Shown here one piece after another: positions 48,634 through 60,600 of a stretch of 64,000 nt of DNA (within the stretch, counting starts at the first letter, position 1; each line of letters opens with the position of its first letter). Origin of the DNA: Trebouxia sp. TZW2008 (lineage: Eukaryota; Chlorophyta; Trebouxiophyceae; Trebouxiales; Trebouxiaceae); NCBI GenBank assembly GCA_002118135.1, contig BDIU01000112.1, forward strand, positions 147,274-211,273. Reading direction: 5' to 3'. A program made the position numbers and the translations under genes. The notes under the pieces are model-generated. The model ran no database searches, was not told where the DNA came from, and was given only the letters and a program-made list of their open reading frames with translations.

Positions 48634-51600
48634 ATGAATGACGAAGCAAAGCCACTGCGTTCGCCCAATGTGCAAATCGCTGTGAGCCGGACGCCAGTAG
48701 ATAGCCCAGATAGATCACTGCCGAAAGTATTTCCTAAGTGGCTTAAAGTCGCAAAGCTATGGTTTCAAGGTGAACCATTGCTTGTCAATGCATCACCACC
48801 CCGTAGGCAGAGGCTCACTGCGTTCTTACTCTGCAGGGGAGGACAAGCGAAAAGCCCAGACCCTCTCCTTTGCTGCTGTGGCGCTCGCAGCTGCGACCAC
48901 ATTTCTGCTGCTGTGGATTTCGTACGCCCAAGCAGCCTTTCAGACCACAATGGCAAAACGGGACGAAGGTGCGTCAGCCTGCCCGATGCCCACTTGTTGC
49001 ATGAGATTTGCTCGCCAAGCACTAGTAAGAGGAATAATAAAGGTCTGACCTGCAGTGGGCTTCTCCAAAGCTGTCAAAAGGTTTGTGCTCATCATCATGG
49101 TAGCTTCCCCCTTGTTCGCTGCGGCGGACTGGGTGGAGCAGCGACTGACCCTAGAATGGCGTAATTGGCTTACTAGCTACCTTCTGCGGGTATACTTTGC
49201 TGACAGAGCATTTTTCAAGCTGAAACAGCAAGCAGGCGGCCTTGACAACCCAGACCAGGTGCTACGTGAGTTCTGATACCACAAATCTCAATGCATGTCT
49301 TGCAGGTCCTTCGTTTTCTCTGTCTCTGCTGCAAATTGCCTTTCATACAAGACTATCAACCACTGCTCACCAGGCTGTTCCTTCCAGAATCGAGCGGCAG
49401 CTTGACTCTGACAGCTTGACTGTTATTATATGAGCTGATATACACACCTATCTATATACATAAGAGTGTGAATCATGTGTGTGTGTATGATGACCTACGT
49501 TGTCGTCAAGTCCAACTCTGGCTTGCAGTGTTGCTCCTTCATGTTGCTGACGCTGCCTATGCGATTGTGCAGCGGATCTGTGATGACGTTCCAGCCTTCA
49601 CTGATGGCAGTACTAAGCTCATCATGTCAGCTGTGCGCCAATTGCTCAACTGCACAGTGTTTGCAGGTGAGAATATTTCCTGCCATGTCGCTCAGCCTTG
49701 ATAAGCCTGCTTGCTGCTCGCCTTCATGACTGCACTCACCCTGTGTAATCAAAACTCTGCAGTTGACGTGAGAGCCATGCTCTGTGCCATACCACTCCCA
49801 CCATGGGCAAATCTACCTGTTTGCGCTTGATTTGGCCAGTACAGTATCGGCTGTGTCTCTCAGAGAAGCCAAAGCCATCATTTGGTTGTGCAACAATGTT
49901 GCATAGATCGTCCTTTTTTGTTTTGCATCTAGCCGAAAATTGTCTGTATGAAAGTTTTTTGTCATACAGGCCTGCTTTGGAGCGTGACGCCTAAGCTGGT
50001 GTGGTTTCTCCTGTTCTATGCTGGCATTGGAACCTATGTCACAACATCTGCCTTTGGCAAGCGGCTAATGCAGCTGCACTTTGCCACTGTGCAAAGAGAG
50101 GGTGATCTGCGCTTTGACATGGTCAGGACAAGGGAAAACGCAGGCAAGCAATGCTGTGAACAGTGCTGCATCAGTGGGGCACCTGTGCATTGTGCTCATT
50201 ATCATAACTGTCACCATGAAGATCATATGCCTTGGACAAATCTCTTCCCTCTGCAACTGGGCCTGCTGCAAGGTGTGCTTAGCCATTGACCAAAGCCCGC
50301 CTTTCTTTGAGACACGCTTTGCACTGCCTTTGCATGTGATATGCAGCCTGCTTGGACGCTGTCTAGGCCACACTGCCTCCGCAAGCTCTCTGCTGTAAAG
50401 CATACAGTCCGCAACTTGCAGTCACATCAGCATACCCTGCTTTCCCTCGCTCTTGTTGTTTTCAAGGCTAGATGCTGCAGAGGTCAGCCTTGTCATCCAG
50501 CCTTCACACAAAACGTCAATAGCGTTTTGCCAACTTACAACCAAGCTTTCACCCTGCACAGTGAATAGTCTGTTGCGACCCAGTAGTCAAGGTCAATCTT
50601 GTCATCCAGATTTCACGCCACAGAGTCATGGGCTGTTTACAAATGACTATCACAGAGTCGACACCCTGTTACAGTGGTTGCTTGTGTCATCCATGCTTGA
50701 TACTGCAGATTCAATAGCCTTTTGCAAAGGTCAAGTTTGTCACTCCAGCTGCACACTGCAGAGTCAACAGGATTTGACAATTGTCAATCTGTCATTTCAG
50801 CTTCATGTCGCAAAGCCAACAGCCTTTTGCAACCTTGCCACTCGGTTTGCACTGTGCAGAGTCAATAGCTTTTTACAATGGGGAGGTGAGAGAAGTGGGT
50901 GTGGCCATGCGGTGCCTCAACAGCCTCATAGACATCGCTCGCCTTCGAATTAAGTGGTCAGCCTGTTTGTCTCTATGGACCAACTATTACAGCTATGCTA
51001 CCATACTAGCGCCAGCCTTCATCACTGCTCCAATGTACTTTCGCGGAGAGATTGAATTCGGCATCATTTCACAGGTATTGTGTCACATCTCATTGAACTT
51101 GTGTCGTCACCACAAGCAACAATGCACCAAGCCAGTAGACTCTGTCTCTGCCAAAAATTATGCACATGAGCAACCCTTGTATAAGCCAATGCTTTTACCC
51201 ATCTTGTCCTCTAGTTGCATTTTTCATTTTAAACGCATGCTAGACAGGCTCAGCGGGCCCAGCCAGGTACGTGCTAGAGCAGTCAGCTGTCTCCGAGCAA
51301 TTTCATTTCACACTCATTGTCCCCCAAGGTGAACATACCATGACATGACACTGCGTATAAGCAGGCCGTTGTGCCAGGTTGGCAATGCTGCAGCTTCTGC
51401 CATAGCAACCGTTGCCACAAAGACACAGACAAGGGATGCAAAGTGTGAAGCATTATGGCTTACATGCAATGCAGATTGAGCAACATCCATGACTGATCGT
51501 TGACATCAGCAGGCTGCTATTGCTTTACAGGTTGGATTTGCATTCCGTCAAGTGGAGCATGCACTGACGCTGATTGTGAGGAACCTAGAGAGCTTCAGCG

Positions 51601-54600
51601 GGCTAGCAGCTGAGACAGAGCGTCTAGATGCGCTTGCTGCAGGTCTGCCCTGCCTTGCACATGTTTGGATGTAGCAGGCTACAAGCTTGCATACATCAGA
51701 GTCAGCTTAAAACGGGTGCAGCATGTGCTCGTGGTCTTGATTGCACATGGTGGGTCAAGGTTCAACAGCTTGCAGCTGTCACTGATGCTTCCTGGTCAGT
51801 CACCCGCTTGCAAGTGCTGTGGAACACGCATGAAACACTGCCATGCTCCTAAAAGTGAATCCTTCTTGAAGGGCCGCACCATGGAGTACGTGTCGGCAAA
51901 AGCGGCTTGCACGTTGCACTGGATGCATCGTCTATCCCTAGATCAGACCTGCCATGATCTGCAGTGAATGTAGCCACACAAATAAAGTGCAGTTGTGTTA
52001 GGTGTCCTGTGTCAGCCTTGAGTTACTTCCATTGTCAGACCACTAGTGATGCCTGCAGCACTGGCAGAGCGGCACACAATAGATGCAGGCATTGTACGGC
52101 ATCACTCCAGCCAAGCAGGGCCCACACTGCATTCATAGATGCCCGACGTCAGTCTCAGCTCACTTCAGTTGTCAGACCAGTTGTGATGCCTGCAGCACTG
52201 GCAGAGCGGCGCACAGCAGATGCAGGCATTGTACGGCATCATTCCAGCCAAGCAGGGCTGACAATGCGGGGCCTAAACATCTTCACTCCCAATCATGCCC
52301 TGCACTTGTGCCGCAGCCTGGACCTGGCACTACAGTCCGGCAACTCCCTGCTGATTGTTGGACCTTCTGGCTGTGGCAAGTCCAGCATGCTCAGAGCCAT
52401 AGCAGGTAAGCACAACCATCTAAACATCCAGAGCACGACTTACTCTTAGTTGCCTGATGGAGGGCTGAAACTGCAACCAGCCTGGACCTGACACTGCAGG
52501 CTAGCAAATTCCTGCTGGTTGTTGGTCTCTCTGGCAGTGGCAAGTCAAGCATGCTCAGAGCAGGTATTCTACAGCTTCAGAGCTGATTAGCCTGTGTCAG
52601 CAGGTCTGTGGACTAGTGACCGCAGTAAAATTGCGTGTTGGTGCAACCATTTAGCTGGTGCCCCGGGCCTGAAGCTGAGTTCTGTGTGTGTAGGTCTTTG
52701 GAGTAGCGGCAGCGGTGAGATAGAGTGTCCGCCAGCAGAGGACATGTTCTTCCTGCCCCAGCAGCCTTTCATGCCCTTAGGCACTTTGCGCCAGCAGCTC
52801 CTGTTTCCCTCAGGTACCTGTTCCCTGCGCCTCTAATGCCTTCTGTCTCCTCCCCCCCTGCCCCCTGCCTCGCTCCCCCCTCTTTTAATCCTGTTTCTAC
52901 CCTTTGCCCATTCCCTATTTCGCCCCTATCCCATTTCTCATCCTCTGTTGCTCCCTCCCCCCTCTCTCACCTGCTCCTGTGCCACCCCACTTCTTTCAAC
53001 TGCTTGCTCCTGGTTCACTGCAGGTTGGGGTTCCTTGGCCATGGCTGTGTCCTGTTACCTGACATATGCGTTCTGGTAGCCAAAATGTTTGCGTATTATA
53101 ATCTCTCCCTGACATGAGCCACGCAAATGCATCTCAGCCTGTGACATGCCACACGCTTGCCAGTCTTGCTGCCACGCAGGGATTATGATCTCTCCTTGCA
53201 CGCTCAAGCACATTGATTTCAGAGCTCTGCTACAAGATTTTGCATCAGATTGCATGTCAAGGCTGTGCCAAATGCAAGTGCATGAAATTGTGCAATTGTC
53301 CTGTTTTCCTGAGTAATACACTCAGAGCAGCTTGGATTGACTCATATCACAGAGCGAAAACCAAGTGTATAAATCTGTACCTTGAGTTTAGGTGAGGGAA
53401 GCGCGTGGAGCATGCGCAGCCATCCACCCTCTGATGCTGACCTTAGATCCCTCCTAGACAGAGTGCAGTTATCAGGTCAGACCTCCCTGCTGCTCAGACC
53501 TGTCCTGCTGCATGTTGAGAGCAGCATGCATGCTTTGTTTTGGCGCATCCTGTTCAAATCTGTTCTGTTGCACGCTAAAGACTCTGATCTGCATGCATGC
53601 CTTCTTGGCGCCATCTTCCTTAGACCTGTTCTGGTGGATGGTGAACCTCCAATCTGCATGCGTGCTTGTTCTGGCAACATCTTTTGCGCGTGCAGACTGT
53701 GTGATTTTGGCTGCTGTGCCAGTGCATGATGGTTTTGACCTTATGGCACTGCTGACTGGTGCCCATGTTGCCCAGCTTTGTCTTGAACAAAGGTGACCGG
53801 GCAACTACACCGAATATACTGCCATAGGCACAACAGCCTGCCTGTTGACTGCAAGGCATGCATCTATTGCCATCTCTTTGCGTGCATGCCACGGCAAGAA
53901 TGCAAGGCCTTTCTGCGCAATCTTCTGTGACCGATAACATCACCAGAGTATGCGTTCCAGCAAAGATGCCAGGTGGTGTGGCACAAGTGCTGTCTTGCCT
54001 CTGTGACTAAGGGTACAGCCACAAAGTCCCAAGTGTTGCGTGCTAGCAGGTTTGGCTGACACAGTAGGTGGGCTGGATGTTGAGCTGGAGTGGTCCCATG
54101 TGCTAAGCCTAGGAGAGCAGCAGCGCCTGGCTTTCTTGCGGCTGCTGCTGCATCAGCCTGCTTTGGCTTTCTTGGATGAGGCCACGGGGGCACTGGACAG
54201 CGCCACTGAAGCGAGCTGTTACAGGGCTTTGCAAAAACACAGCACCAGCTTTGTATCAGTAGGTGAGCTCTGCCTGCTGCTGCATCAATCAGCACTTGCT
54301 TTCTTGGACAAAGCCATATAGACACTGGACAGCGCCACTGAAGCTAGCTGCTACTGGGCTTTGCAAAACCACAGCACCAGCTTTGTATCAGTAGGTGCGC
54401 TGGAAATGCATTGTGATAATATGAACAAGCCAGGCCAGCAAGGCGAGACTTGTGCCATATACGACTAGCACTCGTGCTGGAAGTTGCATGCTTCATCATT
54501 GTCATCATGTGCATATGATAGGGTCGCTGTGGTACATAACGGGCATCTGCATGTGAGCTGGTCACGCACATGATGTGGTGCAAAATGACCAATGTTTTCT

Positions 54601-54917
54601 TTGAACTTGCATCTCAAGCTGAGATGTTGACATTGCATGGACCACACAACAAGTAATGACCAATGTTTTCTTTGGACTTGCATCTTGAGATGCTGACATC
54701 GCATGGACCACACAACAAGTCATACTGTAGCGTAACAAGGTGACTCCATTGCTCTTGGTGAATTTTCGTGCATTTTGTAGGTCACAGGATGCAGCTGCTG
54801 GACTACCACACCAATGTATTGCATCATGTGGGGAATGGACAATGGCAGCATCATACAAATGAACAGTACAAGCGCCACTTGAGCTTGCAAAATGCATCTG
54901 GAGATCTATTTACGTAG
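48634..54917 (+). CDS. ABC transporter subfamily D half-transporter (YddA/SbmA type)
   Basis: Twelve exons join in phase to 614 residues: 48634-48769, 48837-48968, 49056-49258, 49573-49666, 49970-50143, 50860-51074, 51531-51642, 52181-52405, 52694-52813, 53392-53475, 54050-54262 and 54781-54917. The membrane half carries the ABC_membrane_2 signature EWRNWLTSYLLRVYFADRAF, then EGDLRF and AESIAFYNGEVREVG. The ATPase half carries the P-loop VGPSGCGKSSMLRAIAG, a Q-loop LPQQPFMPLG, the signature LSLGEQQRLAFLR, Walker B ALAFLDEATGALD and the switch His in VSVGHRM. One copy of each half means it works as a dimer. Plant relatives (ABCD2 type) are plastid-predicted; peroxisomal relatives move acyl-CoA. 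Cargo is unknown. No obvious transit peptide is seen. The donor after 50143 is GC. Confidence 0.9.
50495..50859 (+). repeat. Six decayed acceptor/exon-start copies before the ABC exon at 50860
   Basis: The real junction is ctgtgcag before agtcaatagctttttacaatgg. Related strings occur near 50516, 50566, 50623, 50708, 50758 and 50813 (for example ctgcagattcaatagccttttgcaaagg and ctgcagagtcaacaggatttgac). Spacing is about 50-85 bp. Confidence 0.75.
52025..52180 (+). repeat. Acceptor-side copy of the ABC exon at 52181
   Basis: The text gtcagaccactagtgatgcctgcagcactggcagagcgg (from 52036) copies gtcagaccagttgtgatgcctgcagcactggcagagcgg (from 52171) at about 137 bp. The copy has lost the AG at the junction (ccac instead of ccag). 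Confidence 0.9.
52475..52603 (+). repeat. Donor-side P-loop copy, then an acceptor-side copy of the next exon
   Basis: 52480-52563 repeats the P-loop exon end (cctggacctg-cactacag...ggcagtggcaagtcaagcatgctcagagcag before gtattc). Immediately after, an acceptor ending at 52603 precedes gtctgtggactagtgaccgcagtaaaattg, a copy of the start of the real exon at 52694 (gtctttggagtagcggcagcggtgagat). Both ends of this intron have therefore been duplicated. Confidence 0.85.
52815..53020 (+). repeat. Pyrimidine-rich intron segment
   Basis: About 200 bp with long C and T runs (tcctccccccctgccccctgcctcg) and almost no purine stretches. Confidence 0.8.
53478..53700 (+). repeat. Imperfect three-fold repeat of about 65 bp in an ABC intron
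   Basis: Units share agacctgttctg...gatctgcatgcatgccttcttggcgccatctt. They lie directly after the exon ending at 53475. Confidence 0.65.
54268..54394 (+). repeat. Donor-side copy of the ABC Walker B exon
   Basis: The segment copies 54136-54262 at a period of 132 bp, including the exon end tttgtatcagtag before gtgcgc. Walker B is broken: LAFLDEATGALD becomes LAFLDKAI followed by a stop. Confidence 0.95.
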
Positions 54918-55245
54918 GGTTTGTCGTACGCATGCTGCAAAGCAGTTTGAAAGGTAGTTTCAGAGACAAAGGATTGGAGTGTCAAGCTTGAAAGCTAACA
55001 AATGTGTTCACAGCATCGCCCTGTTTTTTATCATTGTGTTTCTGCAGCTGTGGCATAATGGTCAAGCATGAGCCTGACCTGATCAGGCCTTCAAGCCTGT
55101 ACTAATTTTGCATAAAGCTCACCCCCTTTATTCAGTTGAAGAACTGACCATAATGATTGATCATTTCGCCTATCCTGTCTTTCTGCCTGATTGTAAGATT
55201 GTTCACTGCAGTACTCAAACAAAGGCAGTCTAGAGCTGTTTTGTG
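54918..55245. other. Convergent intergenic region
   Basis: 3' ends of the ABC gene and the second methyltransferase gene. No gene is seen. Confidence 0.4.
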
Positions 55246-56439
55246 TCAATTTGCGTTGGTGTAAGCTATCACCTTGCAGCTGTCATGCTTGTCTTCAACC
55301 AGATGATCAGCATTGAGCAAGCTTTTGCCAATGGCAGTGGCTTCTTTGATGAAATTCCTCTGCAAAGAGTCTCTTTCAGAGTCGGACATATTTAACAGGC
55401 AGGGAAAGCAGAGGTCTAGCCCAACCCCTACAAGTTGCCAACCTCTCTCAGCATACACATCAAGCGGGACAGCTTCGCCAAGCAAATGTGCAGAAGTTCT
55501 TTCGACCTGCATCAGGACGTGCATGTGCATGTTGAGGTCAACAAAGCACAATCAAAAACAGATCTTGGATGAAGATACTGTGAATGACTTACAAGCAAGC
55601 ATGCATCAAGCTTGATGCTTACAGTACAATGACTTCAGTACCATGGTCATCTGATGTCCATGCTCGTATATGTCAAGTTTCATGCGATCATTACAATATA
55701 TGGCGGACTGCCATCACTTGCCATGTACCACTTCAGAACATGGCAAGGCATGTACCTGAATGTTCTTGAAGCCTTCTGCTTTCAGAACTTTGACTTCATC
55801 CGCCATACAGGGAAAGGGCGATGCAAATTTGCTATGACCGCTGTCGTTGAGGAGCTGATACATCACTGTCAGCAAGGGGCTGTAAGGAGCCTGTCAAGCA
55901 GCTTTGTTAGAGCAGTTGTTGCAGGGTACATATCCTCGTAGATCTGTGGACAAAAAATCACCAGACTGACCAGCATGCTCGTGCTGACTGAGCTGCAGTG
56001 CACAGTGCAAACAGCAGAAATCCTGAGCAGGCAAGCTGAGTGTGCAGACGTCTGAGCCAGCGCACGTGAGTGGAGCAAAGAGCAGATTGCATGTGAGAGC
56101 AAACTGATTGCAAAGATGTGCGAGCCTACCTGTACAATGCAAACAGCACAGAGCGTGTAAGAGCAAAGTGAGTGTGGACACACGCACAGCACACCTCAGG
56201 AGTGTTGTAGATCAGCAGCCCACCAGGCTTCAACCATGCATGAAGCTTCTTGAACATAATCTTTGTGTCAAGGTAGGGCATTCCTGACGAAGACAATGCT
56301 GCATCAAAGGAATTACTTGGAAGCTTGGCATGCTCTACATCCTCCACCAAAAAGGAAACGTTTGGACAAGCCGAATTACGCAATTTGGCCTTTGCCTGCA
56401 GTCAGCCTTGTAAACTGGTTTATGATGCCCCCATTCTTT

Positions 56440-56480
<41 letters not shown>

Positions 56481-56793
56481 CGTGTGTTGAGCAATGATTT
56501 ACCTTCTCAATCATACCAGCTGAGAGATCTACTCCTGTCACTGAGCCTGTCCGGCCTACTGCTGATGCAGTCAAGTATGTGGCTAAGCCAGTTCCACAGG
56601 CAACATCCAACACCTGCCAGCCTGGCTGCAGGCCTGCCCTTGCTACAAGCTCAGAGGCTACCTTATGGTGGTAGTTGCCCTTGTCATCATAGTCAGCGCT
56701 GCGTGCTTTGAACTTTTGTTCCACCAGGTCTTTATACGAAGGGTGTTGCATGGACTGCAGCTCAGTGTGATCAGAGTGCATGCATATAGTCAT
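55246..56793 (-). CDS. Class I SAM-dependent methyltransferase (Methyltransf_11/UbiE type)
   Basis: Secure exons on the - strand are 56793-56503, 56395-56195, 55840-55756 and 55506-55246 (stop TGA). Motif I is WQVLDVACGTGLATYLTASAV, followed by VTGVDLSAGMIEK, then FLVEDVEHAKLPSNSFDAALSS and LKPGGLLIYNTPE, the standard order of a Methyltransf_11 enzyme. The substrate is unknown. A further exon beginning IYEDMYPATTALTKLLD after an acceptor at 55944 runs into a stop before any GT. An in-phase join to the next exon needs either a 14-nt exon or a GC donor within a 50-nt intron, so this part is unresolved. Transit-like sequence (HSFPFSASFQAARQLARRR, 57020-56960) lies upstream and can be joined in phase, but lacks an in-frame ATG. 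Confidence 0.75.
56440..56479 (+). repeat. (CAG)n trinucleotide repeat in a methyltransferase intron
   Basis: About 13 uninterrupted CAG units on the + strand, which is CTG in the transcript. It lies 24-63 bp after the donor at 56502, inside an intron of only 107 bp. Confidence 0.95.
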
Positions 56794-57046
56794 GCGCCAA
56801 TCTGATTGCGAGCTATAGTCAGTACATACTGCTCAGCTATTTCAAGGCAAAATGAATCATAACGACGACAGGAAAGACTAGTGCAACCGGTGCACAACCT
56901 GACGAAGAACTATTCCGCCTCGACGATGCCTGTTCAACTGCAAAATTCCCGGTGTAGAAAGGCCTCCTGCGCGCGAGTTGGCGTGCAGCCTGGAAGCTGG
57001 CAGAAAATGGGAAAGAATGCTTTGCTGCGAGCTCGCTACATCGCAA

Positions 57047-57637
57047 TGAGGCGCCAGAGAGGCTATTGCGTCAATCTGCCACTGCACAGACTTGACTGTG
57101 GACAAGGATGTCTGCAGACTTGAGCGCTGCAAGGTTGGCTTATTTGCACCCCCAAAAATGCGTTTGTGAGTGCTTGCAGTAGCAATGCTTGTCGTGGTGA
57201 GCTTCTCGGAGCGTTAGAGCATCAGCTTCCATGACCCGGCGGTCATGAGAGTATTAGTGAAGGAGTTTGACTAATGGGAAGGACTCAGAGACAATAGCAG
57301 CAGCGCAACTCTGTGTTGCCCTCATTCAAGGCGCTGTCAGCACAGTCATACATGATGATTGACGCGTCAGCAATCAATTATGATGTTTGCTGAAACAAAG
57401 CAATTGAAAGAAAAACTGTGCAAGCATTGTTAAAGATCCTTCATTGCGACGGCACCACTTTTGCAACAGCACAGATGCAAAGGAAACCATTGTTCAAAAC
57501 GATTCCACCGTCCAACACAGCCTTGACATTGTGCTGCCTGAGGTACCTCAACGTTGAGCACAGAAGAAAGTTCAGCCTGTAAAAGCAATTATTATCTTTG
57601 CTAGCTATAGACTGGCAATCTGAAAACATGGGACTGC
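57047..57637 (-). other. Region between Pescadillo and methyltransferase genes, with an exon-like piece
   Basis: On the - strand an acceptor (tgcttttacag) at about 57579 precedes an open stretch, LNFLLCSTLRYLRQHNVKAV, that stays open to a stop at 57441. It may be an alternative last exon of Pescadillo or part of a small gene. Nothing else is recognisable. Confidence 0.3.
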
Positions 57638-60600
57638 TTAGGAGCTAGGCGGCTTGAGCTTCTTTGCTTTTGCCTGCAAGCTTTCTGCACGCTGGCGCTT
57701 TTTGCTCAAGCCTCTTTGCATGGCATTATACAGGCCTCTCTGCTTGCGTGTCATCATCACGGTGGCCTCCGGATCCAGATCAGGTGCATCAGGAATTGCA
57801 GCAGACTGCTGTGCTGGTGGCTCTTGAACTTCTGCTTGACCCTCATCCTCTGACTCAGCCTGCACCACAAAATCTTGTCTGGTAAACCCATGCCACTGTT
57901 GGTGCAGCAAGACACCCTTGCTACCAGTACCTTGGATCTGGCTCATGCTTCCTGGCAAGGAGACTCTCTTTGCTGGCACTAACATATTGGCAAAATTTAT
58001 AACAACTTTTCCCATCAAACACAGGACAGCTTGATATTGACAACAGAAACAAGCAGCAAAAAAAGCTATTCGGACTTGCATCCTAGCCTTGCTTCACTGG
58101 GAGATGACCTGCTCAGCAGTACCGGCTCCCAGCGAAATGAAGCTAAGTGGCAAGCGTCACCCCTGGCCAGAACTTGAACCCAAGGCCTGTCTCAACACCA
58201 CAGGCAAGCAAGGTCTGGCCAGTACTGAACTTATGATGCCAACTGACACTAACCGTGGACTTATAACCTCTCGACCATAAGATGAAACCTTTGCAGCGGC
58301 TAGTCATGAGATGTTGCACTGCTTCCTGTGGCCACTTGCGTCAGACTTTGGAGGGAAATGTGTTGGTGAAGCATAGCTGGCTCAAACGGGTCAAACAATG
58401 CAGCAGAGATGAAGCACTTTCTGCTAGAGGTCTGCTTTGTAGGCCATCAAGCTTTCTACTGACTTCCCTCTAAAGAAGTGGGCTGAAGCAAAAGCCCATA
58501 AATGAAGTACTTGCCGGCTTGAATATATGTTTTGTGCTTTCTGGTAAAAAGACTTCCTCTGCTAGCACCGGCACATCAGCAGTACAACTTGCCATCAGAC
58601 ACAGGACAACTCGGCATCAGCAACAGAAACCAGCAGCAAAAAAGCTGTTTAGACTTGCATCCTAGCCTTGCTTCACTGGGAGATGGCCTGCTCTGCAGAA
58701 CCGGCTCCCAGCGAAATGAAGCTAAGCTGCAAGCATCAGTTCTAGCCAGGACTTGAACCTAAGACCTATTTCAACTTCACAGGCAGTCAAGGTCTGACCA
58801 GAATTGTGTTTGTGATGTTGTCTGACACTAATTGCAGTAATAGATTCCTGTCATGACAAGGGCGGACCTGTGCAGCTGCAGCAGCTAGCCATGCGATGTT
58901 GCATTGGTGGCTGCTACCATCTTCGCCACTTTTGGAGGGAAACTTGTTCGTAAAGCTCAGCTGGCTGACCATAGAAGCAGCAAAAAATGCACACTTGATG
59001 CTACAGGTCTGGCCTACTGGCCAACAAGCCGTACAGAGGCTCCTGTTCCAAGACAAGTACTGGGTACACTGTTACATTTGAGGGCGTTGGCATATGACAG
59101 CAGCGAGACAAGACAGTACCTGCATCTCTTGTGCCAGCTCATTCCTGTACATCTGCTCAGCTGAGACGCTCTGTGCTGCAGGGGCGCCCTCTATCTGCTG
59201 AACAGGCTGGTCCTCTGCAATGAAGGTGTACTCGTCCATTGTGCCGGCTGCTCTCTTGCGTGCTGCTCTTGCTTGCTCCTGCACAAATCAGCACACCCTG
59301 TGAGCATACTTGAGACAGCGTATGAGCAAAATGCAGCATCACTGATGTGTCTCAAATGCGCTGCAGGGCTATTTTCAGTTTGCTAGACAGGCTGATTCTC
59401 TGCTATGAAGGCGTACTGATCCATTGTGCCGGCTGCCTTCTCTGCATGCTGCTCTTGCTTGCTCCTGCACTGACAATCACAGTGGATATTGCAGATCAGT
59501 ATCCCCTTTTGTGCTTGCTGCAACTGTTCACCAGCATACAGATTCTTGCTTTGAGCTTTGTCAACACATATGGGACAGGGTACATGCAAACTGCAAGGAC
59601 CGACACGTTACCAATAGTGGTTGGCACCAAGCTTGCTCAAACTAGTCTTGCCACCTCCAGTGTTTTGTGCAAATCCTCCTGCTATGTGTGCAAATATTGC
59701 ATACAGAGGAGAAGAGACTGTGCTGCCCTGCAGCTTTGCTGGCGGGGCAGAAGCGGAATGGGCTGATAGGGTGCTATGCCTGGGCTGTTGTTCAAGCTGC
59801 ACATACCTGTAGCTTTTGCATGGTGCCAAGGTAGTCAGGCACGTAGCCTTCCTCATCGTCTTGGACAAAGGGGGAGAGGTGGGGCGGTGGCACAGCCCCC
59901 ACAGCGTACAGCTCAGGCTGGGCTAGCACCCGGAAGTTGGCGCTGTCAAACACCCACTGTGGCTGAACGTACTGCCTTGACAGGAACTTGTGGCCTTGAG
60001 TTGGCCTGTCTACCACCTGCAAGCAACCAACTTTGGTCATGCTCATGAAGCTTCTGATGAGGTGATTGCTCTCGGCGTTGAGCTGCCTGTACAGCGGTTT
60101 CGCTCTTGGATTGGCCTGTCCACCACCTGCAGGGGTAACTTTCTTGTTGCAGTTGGAACATGGCTTAAACAGGTAAGGAGAGGTGAGATTTGGGTATCAG
60201 GCATGGTGGCAGGAGCCTGTGTCCATGCCAGCACCCTAAGATTGGCGCACAGGATGAAATGTAAAGCCACATTCTGTGAGTGGCAGCAAGATTGCTCACA
60301 TACTCAAAGCTAGGCGTCCCAAGAGCAGAATTCGCAATAGCTAGTGGCCGTTGCAAAGCAAGGGCCCTGTGTGTTGCTGGCATTGGGTGCAGACTGATGC
60401 ACAGTTAGGCACAGGCCACTGGTCAACCAGCTGACATAAGGGTTCAGGTACAATACAATGTGCAGAGCTTCTGGAATGTGACAGTTCTCTCATCGTCAGT
60501 CATGTCCTGCTTGGCATGTTATCTCATGTTGACATGGAACTGTAGGAAATCATGACTTCAAGCATTACAACACTCAACAGCCCATGGTCAAGCTATGATT

